Positions 1 to 8,274 of a stretch of DNA of 8,869 nt are shown here, one piece after another. Position numbers and translations under genes: made by a program. Each line of letters starts with the position of its first letter. Position 1 is the stretch's first letter. Source of the stretch: Erysipelotrichaceae bacterium (GTDB lineage: Bacteria > Bacillota_I > Bacilli_A > Erysipelotrichales > Erysipelotrichaceae); assembly GCA_030533035.1 (NCBI GenBank), contig JAUNJW010000074.1, forward strand, positions 1 to 8,869, in the 5' to 3' direction. Under the pieces are notes generated by a model, which was given only the letters and a program-made list of their open reading frames with translations, did not search any database and was not told the DNA's origin.

Positions 1-50
1 TTTTTCGCTTTTGAGAAGATCGCCTCCTTTCGATTTCCTGAACTTTTTTT
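1..50 (-). other. -1 frameshift site and start of IS3 OrfB (integrase subunit, partial)
   Basis: On the minus strand the run of seven A (50-44) sits in the zero frame as TTA AAA AAA GTT, which is the X XXY YYZ arrangement used for -1 slippage in IS3 elements. After a -1 shift, translation reads SSGNRKEAIFSKAK and stays open to the window edge. KEAIFSKAK is a typical lead-in to an IS3 OrfB, the DDE integrase domain, so frameshifting would make the OrfAB transposase. Only about 14 residues are visible and the catalytic domain is outside the window. The AGGAGG at 26-21 could serve as an SD-like stimulator or as an independent OrfB ribosome site. Frameshifting itself is inferred from the family. 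Confidence 0.6.
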
Positions 51-703
51 AACAGCACAGCCTCCATCTCCAGCTCTCTGATTCTCGCTTCCAGGATCTT
101 GTTCTGACGCTGCAGTTTCTCCACCTCTGAGAGCTCTTCTTCAGTTTTGCGCTTTCCGCGTTTGTCGCTGAGTCCTTCGCTGCCATTCTCCCGGTACTTC
201 TGTACCCAGCTGTACACCTGGCTGTACGAAACGTCATAAACGGCTGCAGTGTTCTTGTAATCATAATTATGTTCAATGCAGTACTTTACGATCTCTTCAC
301 GCTCTTTCAGCGTTGTCTTCTTGCGATATGCCATCTTTGTATAGACCTCCGGCTTGGGAATATAATCCTCAAGCTCTTTGAGTTCATTATACTTGGCTAT
401 CCAGTTACGTAGGGTGTGGTGACTTGGGATCTGATATTTATTGCATATATCCCACAGTGATCCGCCACCCGAAAGATAATCTTCTACTGCTTTGACTTTG
501 AACTCTTTGGTATACGAACTGTTCTTCAGCTTCGGCATTAATGATTCCGGACCATTCGTACGGTACTTGTTTACCCATGTTCTTAATTCCTCATAGCTCA
601 CACCGATAGCTTCTGCTATCTCAGAAGCCATACCTTTACCTTTTATATAATCCTCACATGCCTTGAGCTTATCTTCATAGGTTATCTTTGATTTCCTTCC
701 CAT
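1..703 (-). CDS. IS3-family transposase OrfA (three helix-turn-helix units, open at window edge)
   Basis: This is the DNA-binding subunit of an IS3-family transposase. Translation from the ATG at 703-701 begins MGRKSKITYEDKLKACEDYI and stays open for 234 codons to the window edge. Three helix-turn-helix units are visible, at roughly residues 5-50 (SEIAEAIGVSYEELRTWV), 65-110 (DICNKYQIPSHHTLRNWI) and 135-180 (AAVYDVSYSQVYSWVQKY). They are followed by a charged, leucine-rich coiled coil at about 190-220 (LQRQNKILEARIRELEMEA), the usual OrfA multimerisation zipper. An AGGTGGG/GGAGGT ribosome site lies about 10 nt upstream of the ATG, which supports this start. At 50-44 the codons TTA AAA AAA form an A AAA AAA slippery heptamer in the correct register. 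OrfA proper probably ends soon past the edge. The family assignment is firm; the exact subgroup is not. Confidence 0.87.
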   Translation of the reverse strand, partial: MGRKSKITYEDKLKACEDYIKGKGMASEIAEAIGVSYEELRTWVNKYRTNGPESLMPKLKNSSYTKEFKVKAVEDYLSGGGSLWDICNKYQIPSHHTLRNWIAKYNELKELEDYIPKPEVYTKMAYRKKTTLKEREEIVKYCIEHNYDYKNTAAVYDVSYSQVYSWVQKYRENGSEGLSDKRGKRKTEEELSEVEKLQRQNKILEARIRELEMEAVLLKKVQEIERRRSSQKRK

Positions 704-793
704 GATAAAATCCCACCTCCATAGATACACGTTTGTATATTTCGTGTGTCTACTTTGGCGGGATCATATCAAAATTCCAGGTTTTTTTAGTGC

Positions 794-1804
794 TTATTGT
801 TCCGGCTGCAGGTCAGTTGACTGTCTTTCCCGCAGTTCGGATTTAAGAACCTGCACGCGGTCAATCTCGTGGCGTTCATGGATGGCGTCCATCAGGATCT
901 GCGCCGCCGTATAGCCTTCCTCGTAAGAGGGCTGGCTGATTGTGGTGATGGACGGAACCACATAATCGCACCAGGTTTCATGGTCATATCCGATCAGCCC
1001 GATTTCCGGAACACGCCAGCGGTAAGGGGCAAGGGCAGTCCATGTCAGCTGCAGAAGGGTGCTGTTCAGGGTGAAGATGCAGACATTGCGGTATTTGTCC
1101 AGCAGCGGATAGAGCTGCGGGATCAGACGTTCCTGGTCAGCGTCGGCCGGCAGAATGATCCGGTCATACCGGATTTTCTTTTCTTCCAGCAGGTCGGTGC
1201 ATCCTCTGGAACGCTCGATTCTGGTCTGCAGGACATAAGGATTGTTGGAGATGATGATGAAATGCGTATAGCCTTTCTCAATCAGCCGTGAGGTCGCATG
1301 GCGGACAGATTCGTAGTTGTCGGTTTTGACATACATCTGGTCTTCGCCGGCCGGGGCTGAGTCGAAGAAAACGATCGGCTTGTCAATATCCAGGGTTTTG
1401 CGGATTTCATTGAAATTCACTGTCGGCTGGATCAGAAAGCCATCCACGCCAAGCGCCAGCATGGACTTGATATATGACATTTCTCTTTCCGGTTCGAACT
1501 CAGAGGAAGCGACGATTGTCATATAGCTGTTTTCATTGGCGTAGTCTTCAATTCCCTTGACGATCCGGTTGGCGAAGGGCTTTGTGATATTGCCGATAAT
1601 AACGCCGAAAAGGTGCGGACTCTTGTCGTTGAGCGACCTGGCGGCCACACTCGGGCTGTAGCCGGTCTCTTCGATCGCGCTGCGGATCCGCTCATATGTT
1701 TCGGCAGACATTTTATTCGTTTTCCCGTTCAGGAAAAAGGAAACAGTTGCCTTGGAGACACCTGCAATTTCGGCAATATCGTTGATTGTTACCTTGCGAG
1801 CCAT
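794..1804 (-). CDS. LacI-family transcriptional repressor
   Basis: This is a DNA-binding repressor that senses a sugar-like ligand. From the chosen start (MARKVTINDIAEIAGVSKAT) it is 336 aa, the normal LacI length. The N-terminal helix-turn-helix (about residues 4-25) is followed by the hinge region GYSPSVAARSL (about 50-60). A periplasmic-binding-protein-like sensor follows, with LFGVIIGNITKPFANRIVKG near residue 65 and the late signature IGYDHETW...PSITTISQPSYEEG. The ITTI-QP signature resembles KdgR-type members in Firmicutes, but the ligand cannot be read from sequence. The ATG at 1804 gives the classic family N-terminus but lacks a good ribosome site. An in-frame ATG at 1828, eight codons earlier, is an alternative. 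It points away from the tRNAs and the glucosidase. An insertion sequence edge lies 22 bp after its stop and may have replaced its former downstream neighbour. Confidence 0.93.
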   Translation of the reverse strand: MARKVTINDIAEIAGVSKATVSFFLNGKTNKMSAETYERIRSAIEETGYSPSVAARSLNDKSPHLFGVIIGNITKPFANRIVKGIEDYANENSYMTIVASSEFEPEREMSYIKSMLALGVDGFLIQPTVNFNEIRKTLDIDKPIVFFDSAPAGEDQMYVKTDNYESVRHATSRLIEKGYTHFIIISNNPYVLQTRIERSRGCTDLLEEKKIRYDRIILPADADQERLIPQLYPLLDKYRNVCIFTLNSTLLQLTWTALAPYRWRVPEIGLIGYDHETWCDYVVPSITTISQPSYEEGYTAAQILMDAIHERHEIDRVQVLKSELRERQSTDLQPEQ

Positions 1805-1829
1805 ACACGTATAATTTACCATTTCCATC

Positions 1830-2024
1830 AGGTCTCTTCAATGAAGGGATGGTTGAATTTCTCCATATAATGCATGTTTTCTGCCGGTGGGGTTATACAG
1901 CGGCACGAAAAAGGCTGCAGGGGCCGCATATGACATCCGTTCAATTTGGCATGGAAGCGTTCGGATTGTTCTTGCAAATGTTTTCATCCGTGTATATAAT
2001 GGTTTGGCAAGTGGGGGTTTCTAT
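1830..2024. other. Intergenic leader between lacI and the tRNA pair
   Basis: This stretch holds the tRNA promoter on the plus strand. For lacI on the minus strand I find no convincing -35/-10 pair; the A+T-rich TTATAT near 1868-1863 is a possible -10 with no matching -35. A minus-strand reading frame of 33 codons (1929-1828) ends in a TGATG overlap with the upstream lacI ATG and is discussed among the findings. I see no riboswitch-like fold. Confidence 0.5.
1972..2000 (+). promoter_or_regulatory. Sigma-A promoter of the tRNA-Cys/tRNA-Leu unit
   Basis: TTGCAA (1972-1977) and a perfect TATAAT (1995-2000) are separated by 17 nt, the optimal spacing. The -10 box ends 24 nt before the tRNA-Cys 5' end, leaving room for a short leader. 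No other promoter is needed for the second tRNA, which lies 12 nt after the first. Confidence 0.85.
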
Positions 2025-3790
<1,766 letters not shown>

Positions 3791-3792
3791 TT

Positions 3793-4140
3793 ATGGCAGC
3801 TTTCAACAAGGAACAGGTTCAGGCAATTCTGGACCAGCTGAAGGAAACGCTCCGCAAGGGCAATGTTACCCGGGTTGTCATCCGGAACAAGGACGATAAG
3901 GAGATCTTCAGCTTCTCGGCAAACGCCGGTGTCATCGGCTCGCTGCTCGCCGTGCGGCTGGCGCCTCTGGCCAGCGTCGCGGCAGTGCTGTTAACAGCCA
4001 ATGTCGGCACAAAGGTGGAAGTGGTCAAGACCGACGGAACGGTCGTCGATCTCAGCGGCGCCGCGATCGAAACACTTTCCACAGCGGCCGTCAGGACAGC
4101 TGATTTCCTGGAACGCTTCACAAAAAACAACAAGGATTAA
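3793..4140 (+). CDS. DUF4342-like small protein
   Basis: A 115-aa protein of unknown function. The N-terminus (MAAFNKEQVQAILDQLKETL) is a charged helix. A short stretch NVTRVVIRNKDDKEIFSFSA follows, then a hydrophobic segment of about 28 residues (AGVIGSLLAVRLAPLASVAA onward), then a strand-like VEVVKTDGTVVDL. The order RV-KD-IF-AGVIG-EVV is the pattern I associate with DUF4342 proteins, whose role is not known. The hydrophobic part could be membrane-associated or a buried core. It starts two bases after the glucosidase stop, so the two are co-transcribed. GGGAGG (3774-3779) lies 13 nt before the ATG, rather far. A TTG at 3787, in frame, overlaps the glucosidase stop and sits 7 nt from that site, so the true start may be two codons earlier. 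Confidence 0.8.
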   Translation: MAAFNKEQVQAILDQLKETLRKGNVTRVVIRNKDDKEIFSFSANAGVIGSLLAVRLAPLASVAAVLLTANVGTKVEVVKTDGTVVDLSGAAIETLSTAAVRTADFLERFTKNNKD

Positions 4141-4146
4141 ACAGGA

Positions 4147-4180
4147 AAAAGCCATATCCCGGAAAACGGATATGGCTTTT
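4147..4180. terminator. Bidirectional terminator between convergent genes
   Basis: A perfect 13-bp stem AAAAGCCATATCC/GGATATGGCTTTT (4147-4159 with 4168-4180) closes an 8-nt loop. The outer ends are A and T runs, so it gives a T tract on either strand. It lies between the DUF4342-like gene (plus, ends 4140) and the 93-aa gene (minus, ends 4186) and should stop transcripts from both sides. Confidence 0.9.
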
Positions 4181-4185
4181 GAATG

Positions 4186-4467
4186 TCAGTCTTCTTTGAA
4201 GAGGGAGTCAAGATCGCTCAGGCCATAGACCTTTTCCATAAAGGTCAGAGCGTAGGTGAAGCCGGCGATGAAGCCGGTTTTCTCGGCCTGGTCCGCGAGC
4301 TCCTGGAACAGGTCATCCATTTTTTCCCACTCGGCGGAATCCGGATTGAGTTTTCTGTTGAGCGCATTGAGTTTTTTCAAGGCGTCCTTTTCCTCTTCGG
4401 AGCGCTGGATGTAGCTGGCCGGCAGGTGCTCGTCGTAAATTTTCTTTACCGTTTCAAGAAGTTCCAT
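4186..4467 (-). CDS. Hypothetical 93-aa helical protein
   Basis: I do not recognise this protein with confidence. It is small, acidic and probably all-helical: MELLETVKKIYDEHLPASYI, a lysine/glutamate-rich middle (RSEEEKDALKKLNALNRKL), then DDLFQELADQAEKTGFIAGF and TYALTFMEKVYGL. The layout of an early helix, a central charged helix, and a final GF-x-x-GF-x-x-A-x-x-F-M-E motif recalls DUF6809-type small Firmicute proteins, but that is a weak resemblance. No signal peptide or membrane segment is seen. The ATG at 4467 has TGAGGG six nt upstream, a good site. Its own promoter lies divergent from that of surE. The overlapping plus-strand frame is a non-coding extension of surE. Confidence 0.75.
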   Translation of the reverse strand: MELLETVKKIYDEHLPASYIQRSEEEKDALKKLNALNRKLNPDSAEWEKMDDLFQELADQAEKTGFIAGFTYALTFMEKVYGLSDLDSLFKED

Positions 4468-4488
4468 ATCATGCCCTCATCTGTCTGC

Positions 4489-4517
4489 ATCGTAACAGAA
4501 CCCGGGGATCATTTCAA
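4489..4517 (-). promoter_or_regulatory. Promoter of the 93-aa gene
   Basis: On the minus strand, TTGAAA (4517-4512) and TACGAT (4494-4489) are 17 nt apart, and TGT just before the -10 forms an extended -10 element. It is followed by a TGAGGG ribosome site and the ATG at 4467. It faces away from the surE promoter, 13 bp away, so the two could share regulation. Confidence 0.65.
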
Positions 4518-4530
4518 CGGATGTGAAAAG

Positions 4531-4560
4531 TTGGAAACACGTACATTTTCTTTGTATAAT
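4531..4560 (+). promoter_or_regulatory. Promoter of the surE operon
   Basis: TTGGAA (4531-4536) and a perfect TATAAT (4555-4560) have an 18-nt spacer. The surE ATG follows 18 nt later, preceded by GTGGAG (4565-4570). This is the only strong promoter I see for the four genes up to the terminator at 8214. Confidence 0.75.
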
Positions 4561-4578
4561 CCTTGTGGAGATATATCA

Positions 4579-5343
4579 ATGAACATTCTGATCACAAATG
4601 ATGACGGCATCCAGTCTGAAGGCCTGGCTACCCTGGTGGACGCCCTCAGCGATGAGTATGACGTGTATGTCGCGGCCCCGATGAGCCAGCGCAGCGCTTT
4701 TTCGCACAGCGTCACATATTTTTATAAAGACAACAGATGCGAGGAAAGAAAAGTCCCGGGAGCTGTCAGAGCCTGGGCCATTGACGGAACACCTGCGGAC
4801 TGTGCCTATTACGGCGTCTGCGGCGCTTTCGGCGTGAAGCCGGACCTGGTCATTTCCGGCATCAACTTCGGCCGCAACATGGCCTCCGATGTCATTTACT
4901 CCGGCACCGTGGCGGCGGCCGGGGAAGCGATGATTCTCGGCACCCCGGGCATCGCGGTGTCCTTATGTGCTTATGACGGCGGTGATTTCAGGCCGGCGGC
5001 GGAATGTGTCAGAAAACTGATCCCGCTCTTTATGAAATCTGAGGACAGGCACCGGTTCATTCTCAATATCAATGTGCCTAAAGGGGAAATCCGCGGCGTG
5101 AAGGTGACAGATCTTCATGATCACGTGGATTATAAACGGCCGGTTCTCATGGTTGAGAAGGACGGTCAGTTCTTCCTGCGGCTGGATGGCGATGAAATGA
5201 TTGAAGCCGCCAGCACAAAGGAAAGAATCAGCGACGTCGAGGCGGTGGAACAGGGCTATATCGCCGTCACTCCGCTGAACTACGACATGTGCGCCAGAAT
5301 GTATTTTGAACAGATCGACGGAATGGAAAAGATCGATATTTAA
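4579..5343 (+). CDS. surE: 5'/3'-nucleotidase SurE (survival protein)
   Basis: A metal-dependent phosphatase that removes phosphate from nucleoside 5'- and 3'-monophosphates; family members may also act on short polyphosphate. The protein is 254 aa, the usual length. The family residues are all in place: N7-D8-D9-G10 at the N-terminus (MNILITNDDG), S39 in SQRS, and N96 in SGINFGRN, followed by YSGTVAAAGEA (Y107-A117). These are the metal ligands and active-site loop described for SurE. The ATG at 4579 is chosen because it yields the diagnostic N-terminus and has GTGGAG eight nt upstream. The frame stays open back to 4183, but that part overlaps the 93-aa gene in antisense. It is the first gene of a four-gene operon; the next gene starts 4 nt after its stop. 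SurE is cytoplasmic and linked to stationary-phase survival in other bacteria. Confidence 0.96.
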   Translation: MNILITNDDGIQSEGLATLVDALSDEYDVYVAAPMSQRSAFSHSVTYFYKDNRCEERKVPGAVRAWAIDGTPADCAYYGVCGAFGVKPDLVISGINFGRNMASDVIYSGTVAAAGEAMILGTPGIAVSLCAYDGGDFRPAAECVRKLIPLFMKSEDRHRFILNINVPKGEIRGVKVTDLHDHVDYKRPVLMVEKDGQFFLRLDGDEMIEAASTKERISDVEAVEQGYIAVTPLNYDMCARMYFEQIDGMEKIDI

Positions 5344-5347
5344 AGCT

Positions 5348-6238
5348 ATGCCATTTGAAATAAAAATCAGACAGAACGGAATCTTCAGATACAGACTCAA
5401 GGAGGAGGACATCACCGCCGGCGTTTTGAAAGCAGGCATGCATGACCGGTTCCTGAGGTTTTTTGACATGATTCCCGACGAAGGATTCATGATCGCCTTC
5501 GATCCGGAAAATCCCGGCACCGGCTTCCGCATGCTGTGGCAGCGCAACATGCGCGATGAAATCGGCATCCAGCTGCCGGGCCTGACAACGGCTGGCGATA
5601 TTGACCAGGTCTGCATGTGCATGGAACGGGTCATGAAAAGATGGCACACGAAAACATTTGTCTTTGAAAACAGTGAATACCGGAAAGAGGATATCGGAAC
5701 CTTTGGGGAAATGCTGAAGGACAGGACAAGGGCCAACCGGATCAGGGCCAGGGAAAACTACAGCGACGGGGTCACGATGATCCATGGCGCCCTGTGGCCG
5801 CTGACGCTGGAAACAGAAAAGCTCAGGGCGATGGATGACAGGTCCTTTGCCGCTGAACTGGCAAGACTGCAGGCGATTGACTACTACTGGTGCTCCTGCC
5901 ACGTATATCTTTCCGATGACCACAAGGGCTATCAGGGCGTCTTTACAATCACCGCCGGGGTGGACATGATCATCCCGAAGGAACCGCGGCCGCCGTTCGG
6001 CATGATCGATCCGGCGACCGGTGACGAGATTGTCTGCGACCGTTATTTTGCCAGGGCGGTCACCCAGCATTCCAGGCGTACGTTCCTGCAGACGGACTAC
6101 CGCCATTTCCTTGAACTGATCCACGCCCCGCAGCTGATTTCCTACGACGCGAGCCATTATATCCTGCCGGCTGCGATGGAAGAGCAGCTGCTGGCCCTGG
6201 AAAAGGACGACATGAGGGAGGCAAAGCCATGCTGGTAA
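5348..6238 (+). CDS. DUF4299-like conserved hypothetical protein
   Basis: A 296-aa protein of unknown function, beginning MPFEIKIRQNGIFRYRLKEE. It is rich in aromatic residues and histidine, with no signal peptide or membrane span. Distinct parts are GFMIAFDPENPGTGF (about 47-60), a charged helix RTRANRIRARENYSD (about 125-140), and DYYWCSCHVYLSDDHKGYQG followed by FTITAGVDMIIPKEPRPPFG. The length and the tail-end layout recall DUF4299 proteins of Firmicutes. I hold that loosely, as I cannot run a profile search. I see no catalytic motif. The ATG at 5348 lies 4 nt after the surE stop and has only a weak purine-rich site (GGAAAAG), so translation is probably coupled to surE. Its 3' end overlaps the next gene by 10 bp. 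Confidence 0.8.
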   Translation: MPFEIKIRQNGIFRYRLKEEDITAGVLKAGMHDRFLRFFDMIPDEGFMIAFDPENPGTGFRMLWQRNMRDEIGIQLPGLTTAGDIDQVCMCMERVMKRWHTKTFVFENSEYRKEDIGTFGEMLKDRTRANRIRARENYSDGVTMIHGALWPLTLETEKLRAMDDRSFAAELARLQAIDYYWCSCHVYLSDDHKGYQGVFTITAGVDMIIPKEPRPPFGMIDPATGDEIVCDRYFARAVTQHSRRTFLQTDYRHFLELIHAPQLISYDASHYILPAAMEEQLLALEKDDMREAKPCW

Positions 6239-7371
6239 TCAGAAACGGGCTGATTCACGACGCCGTGAACAGGGATCCGTACAGAGCTGATATTCTGATC
6301 AGTGACGGGAAGATCCTTGACATCGGTCTTGATTTATCAGAGGACGCTGAAATCTTCGACGCCCAGGGGAAGGATATTTATCCCGGCTTTGTCGACGCCC
6401 ATACCCATGTCGGCGTGGCCGGCACCGGCATCGGCTTTGAAGGCAGCGACTACAACGAGATGAGCGACTGCCTGACGCCGCAGCTGCGGGCGATTGACAG
6501 CGTCAACCCGTTTGATGAATCCTTTGCACGGGCACGGAACGCCGGCGTCACATCGGTGGCGACCGGACCGGGCAGCGCCAATGTGGTCGGCGGCACATGG
6601 GCCGCTTTCAAGACGCAGGGGATCAGCGCCGACAGAATGGTGATCCGCGATCCCATCGCGATGAAATGCGCCTTCGGCGAAAATCCCAAGGCGGTTTACC
6701 GTGACAAGGGCAACCGGGCGAGAATGTCGACGGCAGCCCACTTAAGAGAAATCCTTTTTAAGACACAGCAGTAACTGGCAAAGAAAGAAGCCGCGGCCGG
6801 CGATCCGGCCAAAGAGCCTGCTTTTGATTTCAAGCTTGAATCCATGATTCCTGTCATCAGGAAGGAAATTCCGCTCAAGGCCCATGCCCATCAGGCCAAT
6901 GACATCCTGACGGCAATCCGGATCGCGAAGGAATTTGACGTCCTGCTGACCCTGGAACATGTGACGGAAGGCCATCTGATCGCCGATCTTCTGGCGGAAG
7001 AAAAGTATCCGCTGGCGGTCGGGCCGACCATGATGCACGCTTCCAAGCCGGAAGTGAAAAACAAGTCATGGGAAACCGCCGGAATCCTTTCGGCGAAAGG
7101 CTGCACGGTTTCCATTGTGACTGACCATCCGTTCTCAATGATTTCCTATCTGCCTGTTTACGCCGGCTGGTGTGTCAAGGCAGGCATGGACCCCTTTGAG
7201 GCACTGAAAGCAATCACCATCCATCCGGCAGCGCACATCCTGTGCGCAGACCGGATCGGTTCCATTGAAAAGGGGAAAGACGCGGATCTTGTCATCTATG
7301 ACGGCGATCTTTTCTCCAGTCTTTCTTCCGTGTCGGATGTCTTCATTGACGGCATCCGCATTCAGCGCTGA
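6229..7371 (+). pseudogene. COG1228-type amidohydrolase, interrupted by one in-frame TAA
   Basis: A metal-dependent hydrolase of the amidohydrolase superfamily, related to imidazolonepropionase-like enzymes; the substrate is not known. The frame from ATG 6229 (GAGGGAGG seven nt upstream, overlapping the previous stop by 10 bp) runs 380 codons but meets TAA at codon 182 (6772-6774). It then continues in the same frame to TGA 7369-7371. The first half carries D56-A-H58-T-H60 and the lysine of MKCAFGENP (K146). The second half carries KAHAHQAND (H219, H221), LEHVTEG (H244) and VTDHP (D299). These ligands belong to one active site, so neither half alone should work. QQ-stop-LAKKE matches family members with Tyr there (TAT/TAC to TAA). 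Possible explanations are pseudogene, sequencing error, or readthrough. Both halves keep good codon use and full family similarity, so any lesion is recent. Confidence 0.9.
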
Positions 7372-7384
7372 AAAAGGAGTCTGT

Positions 7385-8206
7385 ATGAAAAAGACATATA
7401 AAATCGTCGTGGCCGACATCGACCGCACGCTGCGTGACAAAAACACTGAATTCGGCGAGATCAACCGCAGGGCCCTGATTGAACTCCATAACCGCGGCGT
7501 CCTGCTTGGACTGGCCTCCGGCAGACCGCTCTGGCAGAGACTCATGGACCACTATAAGGAATGGAACCTGGGCTTCCAGTTCGATTTCATCATCGGCCTC
7601 AACGGCGGCGAGGTCTATGATTCCCGAAAGGATGAGACAACCGTTCTCAACCCGCTGCAGCCGGAGACAATCAAACATATCATTCTCGGCATGGAGCCCT
7701 CCAACTGCAACCCGTTCATCTACCGTCCCGGCTATATGCTGGCAAGATGGGATGACGAGCTGTTAAGGGCCAGCGCCAAAAGAAACAACAACGATTCTTT
7801 GATCGTTGAAAGCCTGGAGGAATTCTGGGAAGAGCCTGTCGGCAAGATCATGTACAGAACCCACTCCGCCGAGGAAATGGATGAATTTGTCGTGCCGCTG
7901 GCCAAGTCGATCGAGAATGATGTCTTCTATTCCTTCAAGACAAGAGTCGATCTTCTTGAATTCCAGGACAGAAGAAACTCCAAGGGCAACGCTGTCCTTG
8001 AATACTGCAAAGCCAACAACATTGACATGGAAGACGTCATGGCATTCGGCGACGCGGAAAATGACCTGGAAATGATGAAGATGGCCGGCTATTCGGTGTG
8101 CCTGTGCAACGGGATGCCTGAGAACAAGGCAATCGCCGACGCCATTACAGAGTATCCGGCCGGCGAAGACGGATTCGGCCGCTGGCTGTTCGACCACTAT
8201 CTCTGA
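7385..8206 (+). CDS. Cof-type HAD-superfamily phosphatase
   Basis: A cytoplasmic phosphatase of the HAD superfamily, Cof (IIB) group, which acts on small phosphorylated metabolites such as sugar phosphates or flavin and pyridoxal phosphate. The 273-aa length is typical. Motif I is VVADIDRTL, with the nucleophile D11 and acid/base D13. Motif II is LASGR (S45), motif III the lysine in NSKGNAV (K200), and motif IV GDAENDLEMM (D223, N226, D227). A large cap lies between motifs II and III, as in type IIB. R14 replaces the glycine usually seen in DxDGT, a mild oddity that does not remove a catalytic residue. The ATG at 7385 has AAGGAG five nt upstream and starts 13 nt after the amidohydrolase stop, so it is the last gene of the surE operon. 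The substrate is not known. Confidence 0.93.
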   Translation: MKKTYKIVVADIDRTLRDKNTEFGEINRRALIELHNRGVLLGLASGRPLWQRLMDHYKEWNLGFQFDFIIGLNGGEVYDSRKDETTVLNPLQPETIKHIILGMEPSNCNPFIYRPGYMLARWDDELLRASAKRNNNDSLIVESLEEFWEEPVGKIMYRTHSAEEMDEFVVPLAKSIENDVFYSFKTRVDLLEFQDRRNSKGNAVLEYCKANNIDMEDVMAFGDAENDLEMMKMAGYSVCLCNGMPENKAIADAITEYPAGEDGFGRWLFDHYL

Positions 8207-8213
8207 TTTGCAT

Positions 8214-8241
8214 GCCTGCTTTATGCAGGCTTTTTCTTTTT
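8214..8241 (+). terminator. Terminator of the surE operon
   Basis: A 6-bp stem GCCTGC/GCAGGC (8214-8219 with 8225-8230) with a TTTAT loop is followed by TTTTTCTTTTT. It begins 8 nt after the HAD gene's TGA and is a standard Rho-independent signal on the plus strand. Confidence 0.85.
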
Positions 8242-8247
8242 GTACAG

Positions 8248-8271
8248 AAAAAGGGATGCCCATGGCATCCC
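8248..8271 (-). terminator. Terminator of the LysR-family gene
   Basis: GGGATGCC (8253-8260) pairs with GGCATCCC (8264-8271) around a 3-nt loop. On the minus strand the stem is followed by a run of five T (8252-8248). It lies 4 bp past the repaired LysR stop at 8275 and faces the surE operon terminator, so the two units are insulated in the convergent region. Confidence 0.8.
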
Positions 8272-8274
8272 TGA

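Larger units (their letters stand above)
1..771 (-). mobile_element. IS3-family insertion sequence, left part (runs off the window start)
   Basis: The block holds a complete OrfA start, a programmed-frameshift-like site, and the beginning of OrfB in the -1 frame, all reading toward the window start. The outer end is placed at 771 because, on the minus strand, the sequence there begins TGATATGATCCC and continues into CAAAGTAGACAC. IS3-family ends begin with TG, and many carry an AAAGTRGACAC-like motif in the terminal repeat. The other end, the matching inverted repeat and any target duplication lie outside the window, so the boundary is an estimate good to a few bases. The block is more A+T-rich than its neighbours, as expected for an acquired element. 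It lies 22 bp beyond the lacI stop codon, in the same direction. Confidence 0.8.

Noticed and set aside
49..276. A 75-codon minus-strand frame inside the insertion sequence
   Set aside because: It is in a different frame from OrfA, which has the helix-turn-helix and coiled-coil structure and stays open throughout.
4183..4578. Upstream extension of surE, 132 codons
   Set aside because: It runs antisense through the 93-aa gene and past both divergent promoters, and SurE proteins start at MNILITNDDG.
5267..6157. A 296-codon open frame on the minus strand
   Set aside because: It is the shadow of the DUF4299-like gene. No ribosome site or motif supports it, and the plus-strand gene fits the operon spacing.
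6844..7371. The second half of the amidohydrolase as an independent gene starting at ATG 6844
   Set aside because: No ribosome site precedes that ATG, and residues between the TAA and the ATG (LAKKE...FDFKLES) match the family, so the coding sequence continues directly across the stop.
7265..7384. Forty-codon upstream extension of the HAD gene
   Set aside because: It overlaps the amidohydrolase 3' end in another frame. The ATG at 7385 has a strong ribosome site and gives the normal family N-terminus.
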